From Beijerinckiaceae bacterium (lineage in GTDB: Bacteria > Pseudomonadota > Alphaproteobacteria > Rhizobiales > Beijerinckiaceae): a DNA stretch of 64,000 bases. Position 1 is the stretch's first letter. The number at the start of each line of letters is the position of its first letter. The stretch is from NCBI GenBank assembly GCA_027532775.1, contig JAPZTO010000001.1, positions 496,001 to 560,000 on the forward strand. Direction: 5' to 3'. This document shows positions 9,098 to 18,120 of the stretch, piece after piece. The notes beneath the pieces were generated by a model that did not search any database, was not told where the DNA came from, and worked only from the letters and a program-made list of their open reading frames with translations. Position numbers and translations under genes: made by a program.

Positions 9098-9544
9098 ATG
9101 ACACATTCCCGTTTCCTCCGGTCGCGGCTCCAGGCGTGGATTGCCGGCTTCCTCCTGATCCTGGGCATGGCGGCCCATGCCCAGGCGCAGTATTACGAGC
9201 GCGGGCCCTCGATCTGCGTGACATCGCGCGGGAATTGCTCGGCCGGCTATGCCCCGATGGGCGCGGGCTGCTATTGCAGCATCCCCGGTTTCGGCCGCAA
9301 GGCCGGCAATGTGCGCGCCTTTGCCGGCGCCCCCCGCCCCCGCTATCAGGATGACGGCTACTACCGGGGTCCGCGTCGCTACGAAGACGATTACTACCCT
9401 GCGCCCCGGCGGCGCACCGCGATGGGTTCGGTCTGCGTGACCTCGCGCGGGAATTGCTCGGCCGGTGGCGTCGTGCCGATCATGTCCGGCTGCTATTGCT
9501 TCATCCCGGGCTTCGGCCGCAAGGCGGGCAACGTCCGCTACTGA
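9098..9544 (+). CDS. Small secreted cysteine-rich protein with an internal duplication
   Basis: 148 residues. A Sec signal peptide (Arg-rich start, hydrophobic core around residues 13-25) ends at A-Q-A|Q near residue 30. The mature part is two near-identical modules of about 36 residues (38-73 and 111-147), each V-T-S-R-G-N-C-S-A-G ... G-C-Y-C-x-I-P-G-F-G-R-K-A-G-N-V-R. Each has four Cys (40, 47, 58, 60 and 113, 120, 132, 134). A Tyr/Pro/Arg/Asp-rich linker joins them. Single-module secreted proteins of this look occur in rhizobia, with no known function. The Cys spacing suggests two disulfides per module in the periplasm or outside the cell. The gene lies on the opposite strand between hisD and murA. 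Confidence 0.8.
   Translation: MTHSRFLRSRLQAWIAGFLLILGMAAHAQAQYYERGPSICVTSRGNCSAGYAPMGAGCYCSIPGFGRKAGNVRAFAGAPRPRYQDDGYYRGPRRYEDDYYPAPRRRTAMGSVCVTSRGNCSAGGVVPIMSGCYCFIPGFGRKAGNVRY
9209..9538 (+). repeat. Two direct copies of a ~108-bp coding module
   Basis: Copies at about 9209-9316 and 9428-9538 encode the two Cys-rich modules of the secreted protein. They are close to identical at the DNA level over their first 40 bases (ATC/GTC and ACA/ACC changes only), pointing to a fairly recent internal duplication. Confidence 0.85.
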
Positions 9545-9550
9545 CCTCTG

Positions 9551-9587
9551 CCGGAAAACGGCGCATCCGCGTCAGGCGCGGATGCGC
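9551..9587 (-). terminator. Rho-independent terminator of murA
   Basis: An 11-bp perfect stem (GCGCATCCGCG at 9561-9571 pairing with 9577-9587) closes a 5-nt loop. On the minus strand it is followed by CGTTTTCC. The upstream arm includes the last codons and stop of murA (stop at 9572-9574). The plus-strand side has no T tract, so it mainly serves murA. Confidence 0.6.
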
Positions 9588-10861
9588 TCCACATTCGCGC
9601 CGCAGCGCGAGAGCTTGGCCTCGAGCGATTCGAAGCCGCGATCGAGGTGATAGACCCGGTTGATCATCGTCTCGCCTTCTGCCGCGAGAGCCGCGATCAC
9701 CAGGCTGACAGAGGCGCGGAGATCGGTCGCCATGACCGGCGCGCCTTTCAGCGTCTGGGTGCCCTCGACAATCGCGACATCGCCATCGAGCCGGATCCGC
9801 GCCCCGAAACGGGCGAGTTCCTGCACATGCATGAAGCGGTTCTCGAAGATCGTCTCGGTAATGCGCGACGTGCCCTCCGCCCGCGTCATCAGGGCCATGA
9901 ACTGCGCCTGCAGATCGGTGGGAAAGCCCGGGAAGGCTTCTGTCGTCACGTCGACGGGCTGGATGCCATGGCCGTTGCGACGCACCCGGATGCCCTCATT
10001 GGTGGCGATCACCTCCGCCCCGGCCTGTTCCAGCTTGTCGAGGGCCGCCTGCAGGTGATGCGGGGCAATGCCTTCCAACATGACATCGCCGCCGGCCATC
10101 GCCGCCGCAAAGGCATAGGTACCCGCCTCGATCCGGTCCGGAAGGACGCGATGGGTGGCGCCGTGAAGATTGGTCACGCCCTCGACTTCCAGTTCCGCCG
10201 TGCCGATGCCCTTGATGCGTGCGCCCATTTTCACGAGGCATTCGGCGAGGTCGGTCACTTCCGGCTCGCGGGCGGCATTGCGGATCAGCGTGGTGCCCCG
10301 GGCCAGAACAGCGGCCATCAGGGCAGTATGGGTGCCGCCGACCGTGACCTTCGGGAAATCAATCTCGCCGCCGGTCAGGCCCTTCGGTGCGCGCGCGATG
10401 ACATAGCCGGCATCGATCTCGATCGAAGCACCGAGCTTCTCGAGCGCCATGAGCAGCAGATCCACCGGCCGGGTGCCGATGGCGCAGCCGCCCGGCAGCG
10501 AAACCTTGGCCTCGCCCATACGGGCCAGCAGCGGCGCGACTACCCAGAAGCTGGCACGCATCTGGGAAACCAGTTCATAGGGCGCAACCGTATCGACAAT
10601 GGTCGCGGCGGAAAGGCGGACAACCTCGCCATCCTCGCCCGTTTCGCCGATGCGCTTGCCCGCAACGGTGACATCGACGCCCTGATTGCCGAGAATGCGT
10701 TTCAGCATGCGTACATCGGAAAGGCGGGGCACGTTCTCGAGGATGAGGGTGCCCGGCGTCAGCAGGCTCGCGATCATCAGCGGCAGGGCGGCGTTCTTGG
10801 CGCCGGAAATCGGAATGCTGCCGCGGAGCGGATTGCCGCCGATGATCTTGATGCGATCCAT
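9572..10861 (-). CDS. murA: UDP-N-acetylglucosamine 1-carboxyvinyltransferase
   Basis: MurA transfers enolpyruvate from PEP to UDP-GlcNAc, the first committed step of peptidoglycan synthesis, in the cytosol. The 429 residues begin M-D-R-I-K-I-I-G-G and show [10 protein letters not shown] (Lys/Asn active-site residues near 22), the fosfomycin-target loop [11 protein letters not shown] with the catalytic Cys near residue 119, and the C-terminal inside-out alpha/beta-barrel pattern. The ATG at 10861 is clear. A 52-codon gene precedes it on the same strand. In many relatives murA sits directly beside hisD-UPF0262; here the secreted-protein gene intervenes. Confidence 0.97.
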   Translation of the reverse strand: MDRIKIIGGNPLRGSIPISGAKNAALPLMIASLLTPGTLILENVPRLSDVRMLKRILGNQGVDVTVAGKRIGETGEDGEVVRLSAATIVDTVAPYELVSQMRASFWVVAPLLARMGEAKVSLPGGCAIGTRPVDLLLMALEKLGASIEIDAGYVIARAPKGLTGGEIDFPKVTVGGTHTALMAAVLARGTTLIRNAAREPEVTDLAECLVKMGARIKGIGTAELEVEGVTNLHGATHRVLPDRIEAGTYAFAAAMAGGDVMLEGIAPHHLQAALDKLEQAGAEVIATNEGIRVRRNGHGIQPVDVTTEAFPGFPTDLQAQFMALMTRAEGTSRITETIFENRFMHVQELARFGARIRLDGDVAIVEGTQTLKGAPVMATDLRASVSLVIAALAAEGETMINRVYHLDRGFESLEAKLSRCGANVERIRA

Positions 10862-10948
10862 GGATGATCTCGCTCTTTGGCCGTTCCGTCCGGACCGGCA
10901 GGATTAGCGCGGTGCTTTGCCATGCCGCAGCCGGCAAGGCAAACAGGT

Positions 10949-11107
10949 TCAGCGCGGGGGTTCCGGCGTGCCCGGGCTTTGTGGCGGTTTCTCGGCGGGG
11001 ACCGTCCGGGCGCGTTGCCGCGCTTGCTGCTTGCGCCGCTGCAGATTGGCGCGCAACGCCTCCGCAAGGCGCGCCTTGCGGTCCGCATCAGGGGGGCTCG
11101 TGCTCAT
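10949..11107 (-). CDS. Small basic conserved-type protein upstream of murA (52 aa)
   Basis: A short minus-strand frame: ATG at 11105-11107, TGA at 10949-10951, preceded by GGAG with about 7 nt spacing. The product starts M-S-T-S-P-P-D-A-D-R-K-A-R-L-A-E and continues as a basic helix (L-R-A-N-L-Q-R-R-K-Q-Q-A-R) and a Pro-rich tail. Short proteins with this D-x-R-K-A-x-L-A-x-A-L-R-x-N-L-x-R-R-K pattern are common just upstream of murA in alphaproteobacteria. Function unknown. It probably forms an operon with murA (87-bp gap). Confidence 0.68.
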   Translation of the reverse strand: MSTSPPDADRKARLAEALRANLQRRKQQARQRARTVPAEKPPQSPGTPEPPR

Positions 11108-11198
11108 TTCGGCTCCGATGGCAGGACAGACCTATTGTCGCAATGGCAGAATTGCTTCATGCCTCTAACTGGCAATAGATTGCAAAACCAGCATGTAT

Positions 11199-11214
11199 GG
11201 TGCGGTTTCGCACC
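11199..11214 (+). promoter_or_regulatory. Short hairpin in the hemA leader
   Basis: GGTGCG-GTTT-CGCACC is a perfect 6-bp inverted repeat ending 29 bp before the hemA ATG. It could be an operator or an mRNA hairpin. No FNR-type site is obvious nearby. Confidence 0.3.
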
Positions 11215-11243
11215 GATCTGTCCAGTCAAAACGGGAAAAGCGG

Positions 11244-12479
11244 ATGTTCGACTACCGGAAAGCGTTCGAGGCGGTCACGACAGGCCTGAAGGCCGAGAAC
11301 CGCTATCGCGTCTTCACGGAAATCGCCCGGGATCGCGCCCGCTTTCCCCGCGCCACCTGGCATGCCGGCCCCGAACCGCGCGAAGTCACGGTCTGGTGCT
11401 CCAACGATTATCTCGGCATGGGCCGCCATCCGGATGTCATCGCCGCGCTGATCGAGGAGGCGGAATCCGGCTCCGTCGGTGCGGGCGGCACGCGCAATAT
11501 TTCCGGCAACAGCCATGCCGTGGTTGGGCTCGAGCATGACCTTGCCCGGATCCATGGCAAGGAGGCCGCGCTCGTTTTTTCTTCCGGCTATGTCGCCAAC
11601 CAGACGGCGATCGCCACACTGGCGCAATGCCTGCCCGGCTGCCTGATCCTGTCGGATTCGGACAACCACAATTCAATGATCGACGGCATACGCCGCGCGG
11701 GCTGCGAAAAGGCCGTGTTCCGGCACAATGATGTCGCGCATCTCGAAGGCCTGCTGCGCGCAGCCGATCCGGAGCGCCCGAAGATGATCGTCTTCGAGAG
11801 CGTCTATTCGATGGATGGCGATGTCGGGCCGATCCATGCGATCTGCGACCTTGCCGAACGCCATGGCGCGCTGACCTATCTCGACGAGGTCCATGCTGTC
11901 GGCCTCTATGGTGCGCATGGTGCGGGCTATGCCGAGGAAATCGGCGCGATGGCACGGATTGACGTGATCCAGGGCACGCTGGGCAAGGGCTTCGGCTGTT
12001 TCGGCGGCTATATCGCAGCACGGCATGAGATGGTCGATGCCGTCCGCTGCAATGCCCATGGCTTCATCTTCACGACAGCCCTGCCGCCGCCGCTTGCCGC
12101 TGCCGCGCGCGCCTCGATCCGGCATCTCGCCACCTCGCAAGCCGAACGCCAGCAGCACAGGGCCCGGGTCGGGGCCGTCAAGCGAGCGCTCGGCCAGGCG
12201 GGAATTCCCGTGCTCGACAACCCGACGCATATCGTGCCGGTGATGATCGGAGATCCGGCCCTCGCCAAGGCGGCAAGCGACAGGCTGCTGGAACGCCACG
12301 CCATCTATGTGCAACCGATCAACTATCCCACCGTGCCGCGCGGAACCGAACGGTTGCGGATCACCCCGACGCCGTTCCATGACGAGACGTTGACCGAGGA
12401 ATTGGTCAACGCCCTGATCGAAACGTTCGGGGCTCTCGGCCTGCCCTTTCGCAACGCGCCTTCGCTTGCAGCGGAGTGA
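11244..12479 (+). CDS. hemA: 5-aminolevulinate synthase
   Basis: The PLP enzyme that condenses glycine and succinyl-CoA to 5-aminolevulinate, the entry to haem by the C4 (Shemin) route typical of alphaproteobacteria. 411 residues from the ATG at 11244, which follows GGGAAAAG; a longer in-frame extension from 11193 lacks family similarity. Features are the N-terminal [17 protein letters not shown], the glycine loop [20 protein letters not shown] (PLP Asp/His), and the Schiff-base lysine in G-T-L-G-K-G-F-G. It is convergent with phasin 1 across 17 bp. Confidence 0.96.
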   Translation: MFDYRKAFEAVTTGLKAENRYRVFTEIARDRARFPRATWHAGPEPREVTVWCSNDYLGMGRHPDVIAALIEEAESGSVGAGGTRNISGNSHAVVGLEHDLARIHGKEAALVFSSGYVANQTAIATLAQCLPGCLILSDSDNHNSMIDGIRRAGCEKAVFRHNDVAHLEGLLRAADPERPKMIVFESVYSMDGDVGPIHAICDLAERHGALTYLDEVHAVGLYGAHGAGYAEEIGAMARIDVIQGTLGKGFGCFGGYIAARHEMVDAVRCNAHGFIFTTALPPPLAAAARASIRHLATSQAERQQHRARVGAVKRALGQAGIPVLDNPTHIVPVMIGDPALAKAASDRLLERHAIYVQPINYPTVPRGTERLRITPTPFHDETLTEELVNALIETFGALGLPFRNAPSLAAE

Positions 12480-12496
12480 CCGCGCGTTGCCGGCGA

Positions 12497-12967
12497 TCAG
12501 CCCTTCTTCGGGCGGGTCGCCTTGGTGACCGCGGCAACGCCTTCCTCCATGGCCGCCTTGGCTTTGGCCTGCGCCTTCGTCGCCTCGCCCATCATCTCGG
12601 TGGCCATGGCCTGACCCTGCTTCTGCATCTCGGCGCCAGCCTGCTGCATATGGCTGCGGAAGGTCTCGAACTGGGCTGACATGAATTCGGTCTGCAGCCG
12701 GACGATCTCCTCGATGCTTCTGGCCGAGACCATTTTCTGCGCCAGATCGAATGCGGCATTCATGCTGGATTCGGTCAGCGCGAGCCCCTTGCGGCGCAAC
12801 TCCGCTGCCTGGGCCGCCGCCGCATCCGATTTCGTCTCGATCGAGGCGGCAGCTTCGCTTGCCGCGCCGAGGACCTTCCCGAATCCCTCGCGGGCCTGGC
12901 TGACGCCTTGATCAATCATCGACCGGATCTCTTCCGGCACCGGGAATGGACTGGTCGGCTTTGTCAT
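12497..12967 (-). CDS. Phasin family protein (phasin 1)
   Basis: 156 residues, almost wholly amphipathic helix, Ala/Gln/Glu/Met-rich, with a Pro-rich N-terminus (M-T-K-P-T-S-P-F-P-V-P-E-E-I) and a Lys-rich C-terminal tail. The pattern A-R-S-I-E-E-I-V-R-L-Q-T-E-F-M is the phasin_2-type core. Phasins coat polyhydroxybutyrate granules. A strong Shine-Dalgarno, AAGGGGAG, precedes the ATG at 12967. The upstream region is TGC-rich (around 12981-13007), as expected for PhaR control. A second phasin gene lies at 20771-21328. Confidence 0.85.
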   Translation of the reverse strand: MTKPTSPFPVPEEIRSMIDQGVSQAREGFGKVLGAASEAAASIETKSDAAAAQAAELRRKGLALTESSMNAAFDLAQKMVSARSIEEIVRLQTEFMSAQFETFRSHMQQAGAEMQKQGQAMATEMMGEATKAQAKAKAAMEEGVAAVTKATRPKKG

Positions 12968-12980
12968 CGGCGAACTCCCC

Positions 12981-13007
12981 TTGCATGCGCCGCGTGATGC
13001 GGCTGCA
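12981..13007. promoter_or_regulatory. TGC-rich candidate PhaR site upstream of phasin 1
   Basis: The stretch contains TTGCATGCGC and, at 12998-13007, TGC-GGCT-GCA. This dyad resembles the TGC/GCA operators of the alphaproteobacterial PHB regulator PhaR. It lies 14-40 bp upstream of the phasin start. Low confidence without binding data. Confidence 0.35.
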
Positions 13008-13066
13008 ACCGGAGATTAGGCTCTTCAGGGCCCATGGCAAGCCGGTCGGAAGGATGGCCGTTAAGG

Positions 13067-13081
13067 TTGATTTCCGGTTAA
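13067..13081. promoter_or_regulatory. Near-match to a CtrA box upstream of the PdhS-like kinase
   Basis: TTGA-N7-TTAA at 13067-13081 differs by one base from the CtrA core TTAA-N7-TTAA. Another TTAA is at 13061-13064. It lies about 125 bp before the kinase ATG. Suggestive only, since such motifs can occur by chance. Confidence 0.3.
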
Positions 13082-13203
13082 TTTCGATCGGGCGCGCTGG
13101 GTGATGGACGCGGCGCGCAGGCCGACTTATTGATACTTCCTTACCGGAACGTCCCAAAAGGAGACATCCTGACGGGCGCCCGATTGTGTTTCCGAGGCGT
13201 ATC

Positions 13204-16200
13204 ATGGCTGCTTACACCGCCAACCAGGCTGCCGAAGCCCTCCTTCCTGCCGGCCTGCTCGATGACCAGGCCCGGCAAACGCTGTTGCGGTCGCCGGCAC
13301 CTGCCTTCCTGCTCGATGCCGCGGAAGGCACGATCCTGTGGTCAAGCCACGCGGCCGCGCGGCTGCTCGGTCATGGCGATGGAGCCGGCCTGATGCGCGC
13401 CGGGCTGCCCCGCCAGGCGCCGGGCACGCAGCGGCTCCTCCAGCTTGCGGGGGTTGGCGGCGGCCCGGGAAGGCTGGAGCGGCTGCGTTTCACCATCGCC
13501 TTCCGTTCGGTGATCGTGATTGCCCTGTGCACACCGCTCACTCTTGCGGATGGCCGCACCGCGCTGGCCGTCGCCCTGCCCGAGGCAGCACCTGCCGACG
13601 GCATGGTGGAGGCGTCCCCGGCCCTCCCGGCGGAACCGGCAGCGCCGGCTCCCGTCTCTCCCGCCATCGAGCCTCGAGAGTCGATCCCACAAGATGCGGA
13701 AGGGCCTGGCTGGCTCGCCAAGTCGGCTGACGAACGCCCGATGATCCGTTTCGTGTTCGGCCTCGACCGCGACGGGGTCGTTGAACGGGTAACACCGCCG
13801 CTTGCGGAAGCGGTCGGCACGCAGCAGGCGGATCTTGTCGGCCAGAGCCTGGCCGGCTTCGTGCAGCGCTTCGATGCCGAGGCCGCCGAGGCGATCCGCG
13901 TTGCCGTCCTTTCCGGCGAGACCTGGCCCGCCATCCGGACACTCTGGCCTGTCAGCGGCACGGGCTGGCAGGTGCCCATCACGCTCACTGCGCTGCCCCT
14001 CGTTGTGGCGGAAGAGGGGCTGGCGGGTTTCTCTGGCTTTGGACGCTGCGACCTTCGCGCCGCGCAGGAAGACACAAGCGCGCCTGCGGCTGGCGACGCA
14101 CCCGAATTGCCGGAACCGGCTCCTGTCGCCGAGGCCGCCGACGAGACCGCGCCCGCCGCGACGGATGCCGTCGCACCCGGCGATGTCGAGACGGCGGATC
14201 CGGCCATGCCGGTCGAAGCGCCCGTCAGCGAACAATTCGCTCCGGATCCTGTGACCCCTGCCGAAGATGATGCCGCACGCGAGGCACAGGAGACGGCGGA
14301 TCTTATTGCTGCCCTCGAGGCCTTCGGGGCTGTCGATGCCGCCGACGGGCCTTCGCAGGCGCCCGGCACGGCCGGGGAAACGGCGCCGCCGCCTTCTTCG
14401 GGTGACACCGTTTCATCGGGCGACAACCCCGATCTGGCGCCGCGGGCCGACTCGTCGCCGGACTGGACAAACCTCGACGCGCGCGCCATCGCCGCCGAAC
14501 TCGACAATGTCGTCTCGCTCCGGCAGGGCCCGGTCGCGGTGCCGCCCGGTTCCCGGCCCGGCCTTTCCCTGTCGGAGAGGAACGCGTTCCGCGAGATTGC
14601 CAAGGCGCTCGGGGCCAAGCTCGATTCCGATCTCGACGCCCAGCTTCCGGCACAGGCCGAGGCGCACCCGGCGGAGCCGGTGCCGGTTGCTCCCGTGGTT
14701 GAAACGCCGAGCCGGGCCGGCGCTCCCGCCGTGCCGGCCGAGACCGGCATTCTTGACCGCCTGCCGATCGGCCTGCTCGTCACACGCGGCGAAGAGACCC
14801 TCTTCGTCAACCGGACGCTGCTCGACCTGACGGGCTATCCCGATGCGGAAACCTTCCGCATGGAGGGCGGGGCGCAGGCCATTTTCCGCAAGAGCTCGAT
14901 GCCCAATGACCGGGAGGCCGGGTTCGACACAGTTGTGCTGACGGGCCGCGAGGGCGAGATGATGCCCGTCGATGCCAGCCTGCAGCGCATTGACTGGCAG
15001 GGCGCGCCGGCAAGCCTCGTCTCGCTTCGGCGGGCCGTGGAACTGGAACAGGGCAAGGCGCTGCGCAGCGTGGCGCTTGATCTCAAGCGGGTGCGGGCGG
15101 AAGCCAGCGAACTCCGTTCGGTGCTCGACACGGCGACGGATGGCGTGATCACGCTCGATGACCGCGGCCTGATCCTGACGCTGAACGGCGCGGCGGAGGC
15201 TTTGTTCGGCCTGTCGCAGAACGAGGTGGCCGGCGAAAGCTTCACGGTGCTGCTGCATAATGACAGCCATGCCGATGCGCTCGACTATTTCGAGGGCCTG
15301 CGCAGCAATACGGTCCGCTCGGTCCTCAATGACGGCCGCGATGTTCAGGGCCGCGAGAAGAAGGGCGGGCGGATCCCGCTTTTCATGACGCTCGGGCGGA
15401 TCAGCGAAAACGAGCCCCGCCGGTTCTGCGCCGTCCTGCGCGACCTGACCGCCTGGAAGCGGGCGGAATCGGAGCTCACGGAAGCGCGGCGGGCGGCCGA
15501 ACTGGCGAGCGCCAAGAAAAGCGACTTCCTCACCAAGATCAGCCACGAGATCCGGACCCCCATGAATGCCATCATCGGCTTTGCCGAGGTGATGCTGGAG
15601 GAGCGGCTGGGAGCGATCGGAAACCCGAAATACAAGGAATATCTGGGTGATATCCGCACCTCCGGGCAGCATGTCGTCAGCCTTGTGAACGACCTGCTCG
15701 ACCTCGCCAAGATCGAGGCGGGCCGGATGGAGATGCGGTTCGGGGCGACCGATCTCAACGGTATCGTTTCGAGCTGCGTCGGCATCATCCAGCCTCAGGC
15801 CAATGCCCATCGCGTGCTGGTCCGCACCCAGCTGGCGCAAAGGCTGCCGGCCGTGGTGGCCGACGAGCGCTCGATCCGCCAGATCATCCTCAACATGCTG
15901 TCCAACGCCACCCGTTTCACGGAAAGCGGCGGGCAGGTCATCGTAGCCACGGCCCTGCTCGATACCGGCGAGGCGGTGATCCGCATCCGCGATACCGGGA
16001 TCGGCATGACGGCGACGGAGATCGAACAAGCTTTGGAGCCGTTCCGTCAGGTCGGCACCCGGCGCGACCATGGCGGTACCGGGCTTGGCCTGCCGCTGAC
16101 CAAGGCTCTTGTCGAGGCCAACCGGGCTAATTTCGCCATCCGGTCAACCCCGGGCGAAGGCACGATGGTGGAAATCACCTTCCCGTCGACGCGGGTTCTC

Positions 16201-16209
16201 GCAGAATGA
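13204..16209 (+). CDS. PdhS-like PAS-domain sensor histidine kinase
   Basis: 1,001 residues from ATG 13204 (GAGG 7 nt upstream; a GTG at 13186 would add six residues). No membrane segment or signal is seen, so it is cytosolic. Order: N-terminal PAS-like region (about 25-190); Ala/Pro/Glu-rich low-complexity stretch (about 290-490); PAS near 515-600; PAS near 630-750; HisKA with S-H-E-I-R-T-P-M-N-A-I-I-G-F (His about 781); HATPase with N-M-L-S-N-A-T, D-T-G-I-G-M and G-T-G-L-G-L-P-L. The catalytic end closely resembles the DivK-linked PleC/DivJ/PdhS group, and the cytosolic 1,000-residue form resembles Brucella PdhS, which controls the asymmetric cell cycle. That role is inferred. No receiver domain is present. 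Confidence 0.85.
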   Translation: MAAYTANQAAEALLPAGLLDDQARQTLLRSPAPAFLLDAAEGTILWSSHAAARLLGHGDGAGLMRAGLPRQAPGTQRLLQLAGVGGGPGRLERLRFTIAFRSVIVIALCTPLTLADGRTALAVALPEAAPADGMVEASPALPAEPAAPAPVSPAIEPRESIPQDAEGPGWLAKSADERPMIRFVFGLDRDGVVERVTPPLAEAVGTQQADLVGQSLAGFVQRFDAEAAEAIRVAVLSGETWPAIRTLWPVSGTGWQVPITLTALPLVVAEEGLAGFSGFGRCDLRAAQEDTSAPAAGDAPELPEPAPVAEAADETAPAATDAVAPGDVETADPAMPVEAPVSEQFAPDPVTPAEDDAAREAQETADLIAALEAFGAVDAADGPSQAPGTAGETAPPPSSGDTVSSGDNPDLAPRADSSPDWTNLDARAIAAELDNVVSLRQGPVAVPPGSRPGLSLSERNAFREIAKALGAKLDSDLDAQLPAQAEAHPAEPVPVAPVVETPSRAGAPAVPAETGILDRLPIGLLVTRGEETLFVNRTLLDLTGYPDAETFRMEGGAQAIFRKSSMPNDREAGFDTVVLTGREGEMMPVDASLQRIDWQGAPASLVSLRRAVELEQGKALRSVALDLKRVRAEASELRSVLDTATDGVITLDDRGLILTLNGAAEALFGLSQNEVAGESFTVLLHNDSHADALDYFEGLRSNTVRSVLNDGRDVQGREKKGGRIPLFMTLGRISENEPRRFCAVLRDLTAWKRAESELTEARRAAELASAKKSDFLTKISHEIRTPMNAIIGFAEVMLEERLGAIGNPKYKEYLGDIRTSGQHVVSLVNDLLDLAKIEAGRMEMRFGATDLNGIVSSCVGIIQPQANAHRVLVRTQLAQRLPAVVADERSIRQIILNMLSNATRFTESGGQVIVATALLDTGEAVIRIRDTGIGMTATEIEQALEPFRQVGTRRDHGGTGLGLPLTKALVEANRANFAIRSTPGEGTMVEITFPSTRVLAE

Positions 16210-17721
16210 TCACGGGTCGATGCGCTGGACCGGCGGCCGGAATGCTGCCGCAGCGCGGGCACTGAGGCCTGTCGCATCGTAGTTTTCCTGGCGGGGCTGG
16301 CTGTCCTGACCAGGCCGAACATCCGCATTCCGGGCCAGCGGCGCGGGCGTTGGTGTCCCGGCCGGCGGCTGCGCGATACGCGGCTGCGGATCGACCGCAT
16401 CGGGGGCCTGTGCCGGCGGCGCGCCATCACGGCCATAGATATCCGGCCGGAAATGGACGGCACCATCCGGGGTGACATACCCGGTCAGGTAGGTCCAGAT
16501 CACGGGGATGGGCTGGGCGGGGCGGATGTCGCGGCGCTTGCCTTCCTGGATCGCGGCATCGAGCGCCGGCCGGTCCCATCCGCGCTGCCCTTCGAGAATC
16601 CAGACCGCGAGGTCGCGGACATTCTCGACGCGCACACACCCCGAGGAATGATAGCGGTCATCGCGCAGGAACAGGCGCTTCGACGGCGTGTCATGCATAT
16701 AGACGGCATCGCGGTTCGGCATGTCGATCCGCAAAAGGCCGAGAGCGTTGCCGGCGCCGGATTCCTGCCGCAGCGTGAAGGCCGTCGCCCGCTCGGTCTT
16801 CCAGTCGATCAGGCGGGGATCGATCTCGCCACCGCTGGCGCCATAGATCCGGATCTTCGACTTGGCGAGATAATCCGGATCCTTCTGCATCTTCGGGATA
16901 ATATCCTTCTTGATGATCGAGACCGGCACCGTCCAGGTCGGGTTGAGATTGACATTGGTGATCCGCGTCTCGACCTCGGGCGAGGCACGGTCCTTCTTGC
17001 CAACCACGGCGATGAAGCGTTTCTCGACGACACCGTTTTCAATGGCCTCGACGGAAGCCGAGGGAATGTTGACCACGACATAGCGCGTTCCGAAGCCGAA
17101 GCTGCGGGATGCGAGGCGATCCGCGCTCTCGGCGAGCTGGAGGGCGCGATCCTGCGCCGGCACACGCAGGGCCTTCAGCGTCGGACCCATGACGAGGCCG
17201 TTCTGGGTATGCCCATGCCGGGCCTGAAACCGCTTCACAGCCGCAGCAAGTGCAGGATCGAAAACGGGGCTGTCCTTCTCGGCCAATGGCAAGTCGCCTT
17301 CCGCCGCGAGGCGGGCACGCAGCTGGAGCACGAGGTCGCCCTCATCGCCGAGCCTGAGGCTGGCTTTCGCGGGCAGGATCGGCCAGCCTCCGGCTTCGGC
17401 GATCTCCCGGTAGCGGCGAGCGGCTTCCGTCATCATGGTGACGGATTCGGGATGGACCGTCGGCCGGCGGTCATTCCGCGCGACCACCTGTTCATGCACG
17501 ACCGGTGCGGGCGGCGCTTTGGCCTTGGGTCGCGGCGGCTGTTCCGGCAGCGGGGGGATTGCGGGAACGGTTCCCTGAAAGCTGCCGACCGGTGGCGGCG
17601 GAGGGCCGAGACCCTGCGCGGAGGCGCCGGACAGGGCGACAAGCAGCAAGCCGGCCCCGAGGCCGTGCCCCAAGGAACGGCCCAGCATCCGGCTCCTTGC
17701 CATCCACCTGCGACGCGTCAC
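16210..17721 (-). CDS. YcbB-type L,D-transpeptidase with peptidoglycan-binding domain
   Basis: About 503 residues. Start: GTG at 17721 has an ideal AGGAGAGGG ribosome site; the frame extends to 17766, with an ATG at 17748 lacking such a site. A signal/anchor helix (about residues 10-30) is followed by a Pro-rich linker, a PG_binding_1 domain (L-R-L-G-D-E-G-D-L-V ... F-Q-A-R-H-G), and a YkuD catalytic domain ending in M-H-D-T-P-S-K ... H-S-S-G-C-V-R-V (Cys nucleophile near 360). The overall architecture is that of E. coli LdtD (YcbB), which makes 3-3 crosslinks in periplasmic peptidoglycan. A Pro/Ala-rich tail follows. Its stop abuts the kinase stop. Confidence 0.92.
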   Translation of the reverse strand: MTRRRWMARSRMLGRSLGHGLGAGLLLVALSGASAQGLGPPPPPVGSFQGTVPAIPPLPEQPPRPKAKAPPAPVVHEQVVARNDRRPTVHPESVTMMTEAARRYREIAEAGGWPILPAKASLRLGDEGDLVLQLRARLAAEGDLPLAEKDSPVFDPALAAAVKRFQARHGHTQNGLVMGPTLKALRVPAQDRALQLAESADRLASRSFGFGTRYVVVNIPSASVEAIENGVVEKRFIAVVGKKDRASPEVETRITNVNLNPTWTVPVSIIKKDIIPKMQKDPDYLAKSKIRIYGASGGEIDPRLIDWKTERATAFTLRQESGAGNALGLLRIDMPNRDAVYMHDTPSKRLFLRDDRYHSSGCVRVENVRDLAVWILEGQRGWDRPALDAAIQEGKRRDIRPAQPIPVIWTYLTGYVTPDGAVHFRPDIYGRDGAPPAQAPDAVDPQPRIAQPPAGTPTPAPLARNADVRPGQDSQPRQENYDATGLSARAAAAFRPPVQRIDP

Positions 17722-17808
17722 GCTACCCTCTCCTGCTTGCAGCGACATGTCGTCGATAGCACGCAAAAGAGAACAAAGTGTTGTTAACCACGATGCCGGG
17801 GCAGGCTC

Positions 17809-18120
17809 TCAGAACCCCGCCTGCCGGATGGCGATGGCCAGCCCGAGGGCGACGCAGAGGGCCATGAGGTCACTCTTGCCGGCGCGGGCCATCAGCACCG
17901 CAACCCCGATCGCGATCAGGGCGGAGAGACCATCCTGCACGACAAGAGGGGTAAAGGTGGCGGCGGCGACCGCCCCCGGCAGCGAACGGAAGCCGGCCTC
18001 GAGCCGCGGTCCGACCGGCATGAAGCCCATCAGGAAGAACCCGAACATCCGCACGAAAACCGTGACCGCGGTCATGGCGAGGATCGCCAGCAGGGTCCAG
18101 AGACTGGCATCGAGAATCAT
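17809..18120 (-). CDS. azlD: AzlD-family branched-chain amino-acid exporter subunit
   Basis: 103 residues with about four hydrophobic helices and the AzlD pattern (A-V-T-V-F-V-R-M-F-G-F ... L-P-G-A-V-A-A-A-T-F-T-P-L). AzlC and AzlD together form a small exporter for branched-chain amino acids or their analogues in the inner membrane. Its ATG overlaps the azlC stop by 4 bp, the standard pairing. Confidence 0.88.
   Translation of the reverse strand: MILDASLWTLLAILAMTAVTVFVRMFGFFLMGFMPVGPRLEAGFRSLPGAVAAATFTPLVVQDGLSALIAIGVAVLMARAGKSDLMALCVALGLAIAIRQAGF

Noticed and set aside
12497-12530. GCCC/GGGC hairpin at the hemA-phasin 1 junction as a terminator
   Set aside because: Only four base pairs and no T run; it is within the phasin coding end.
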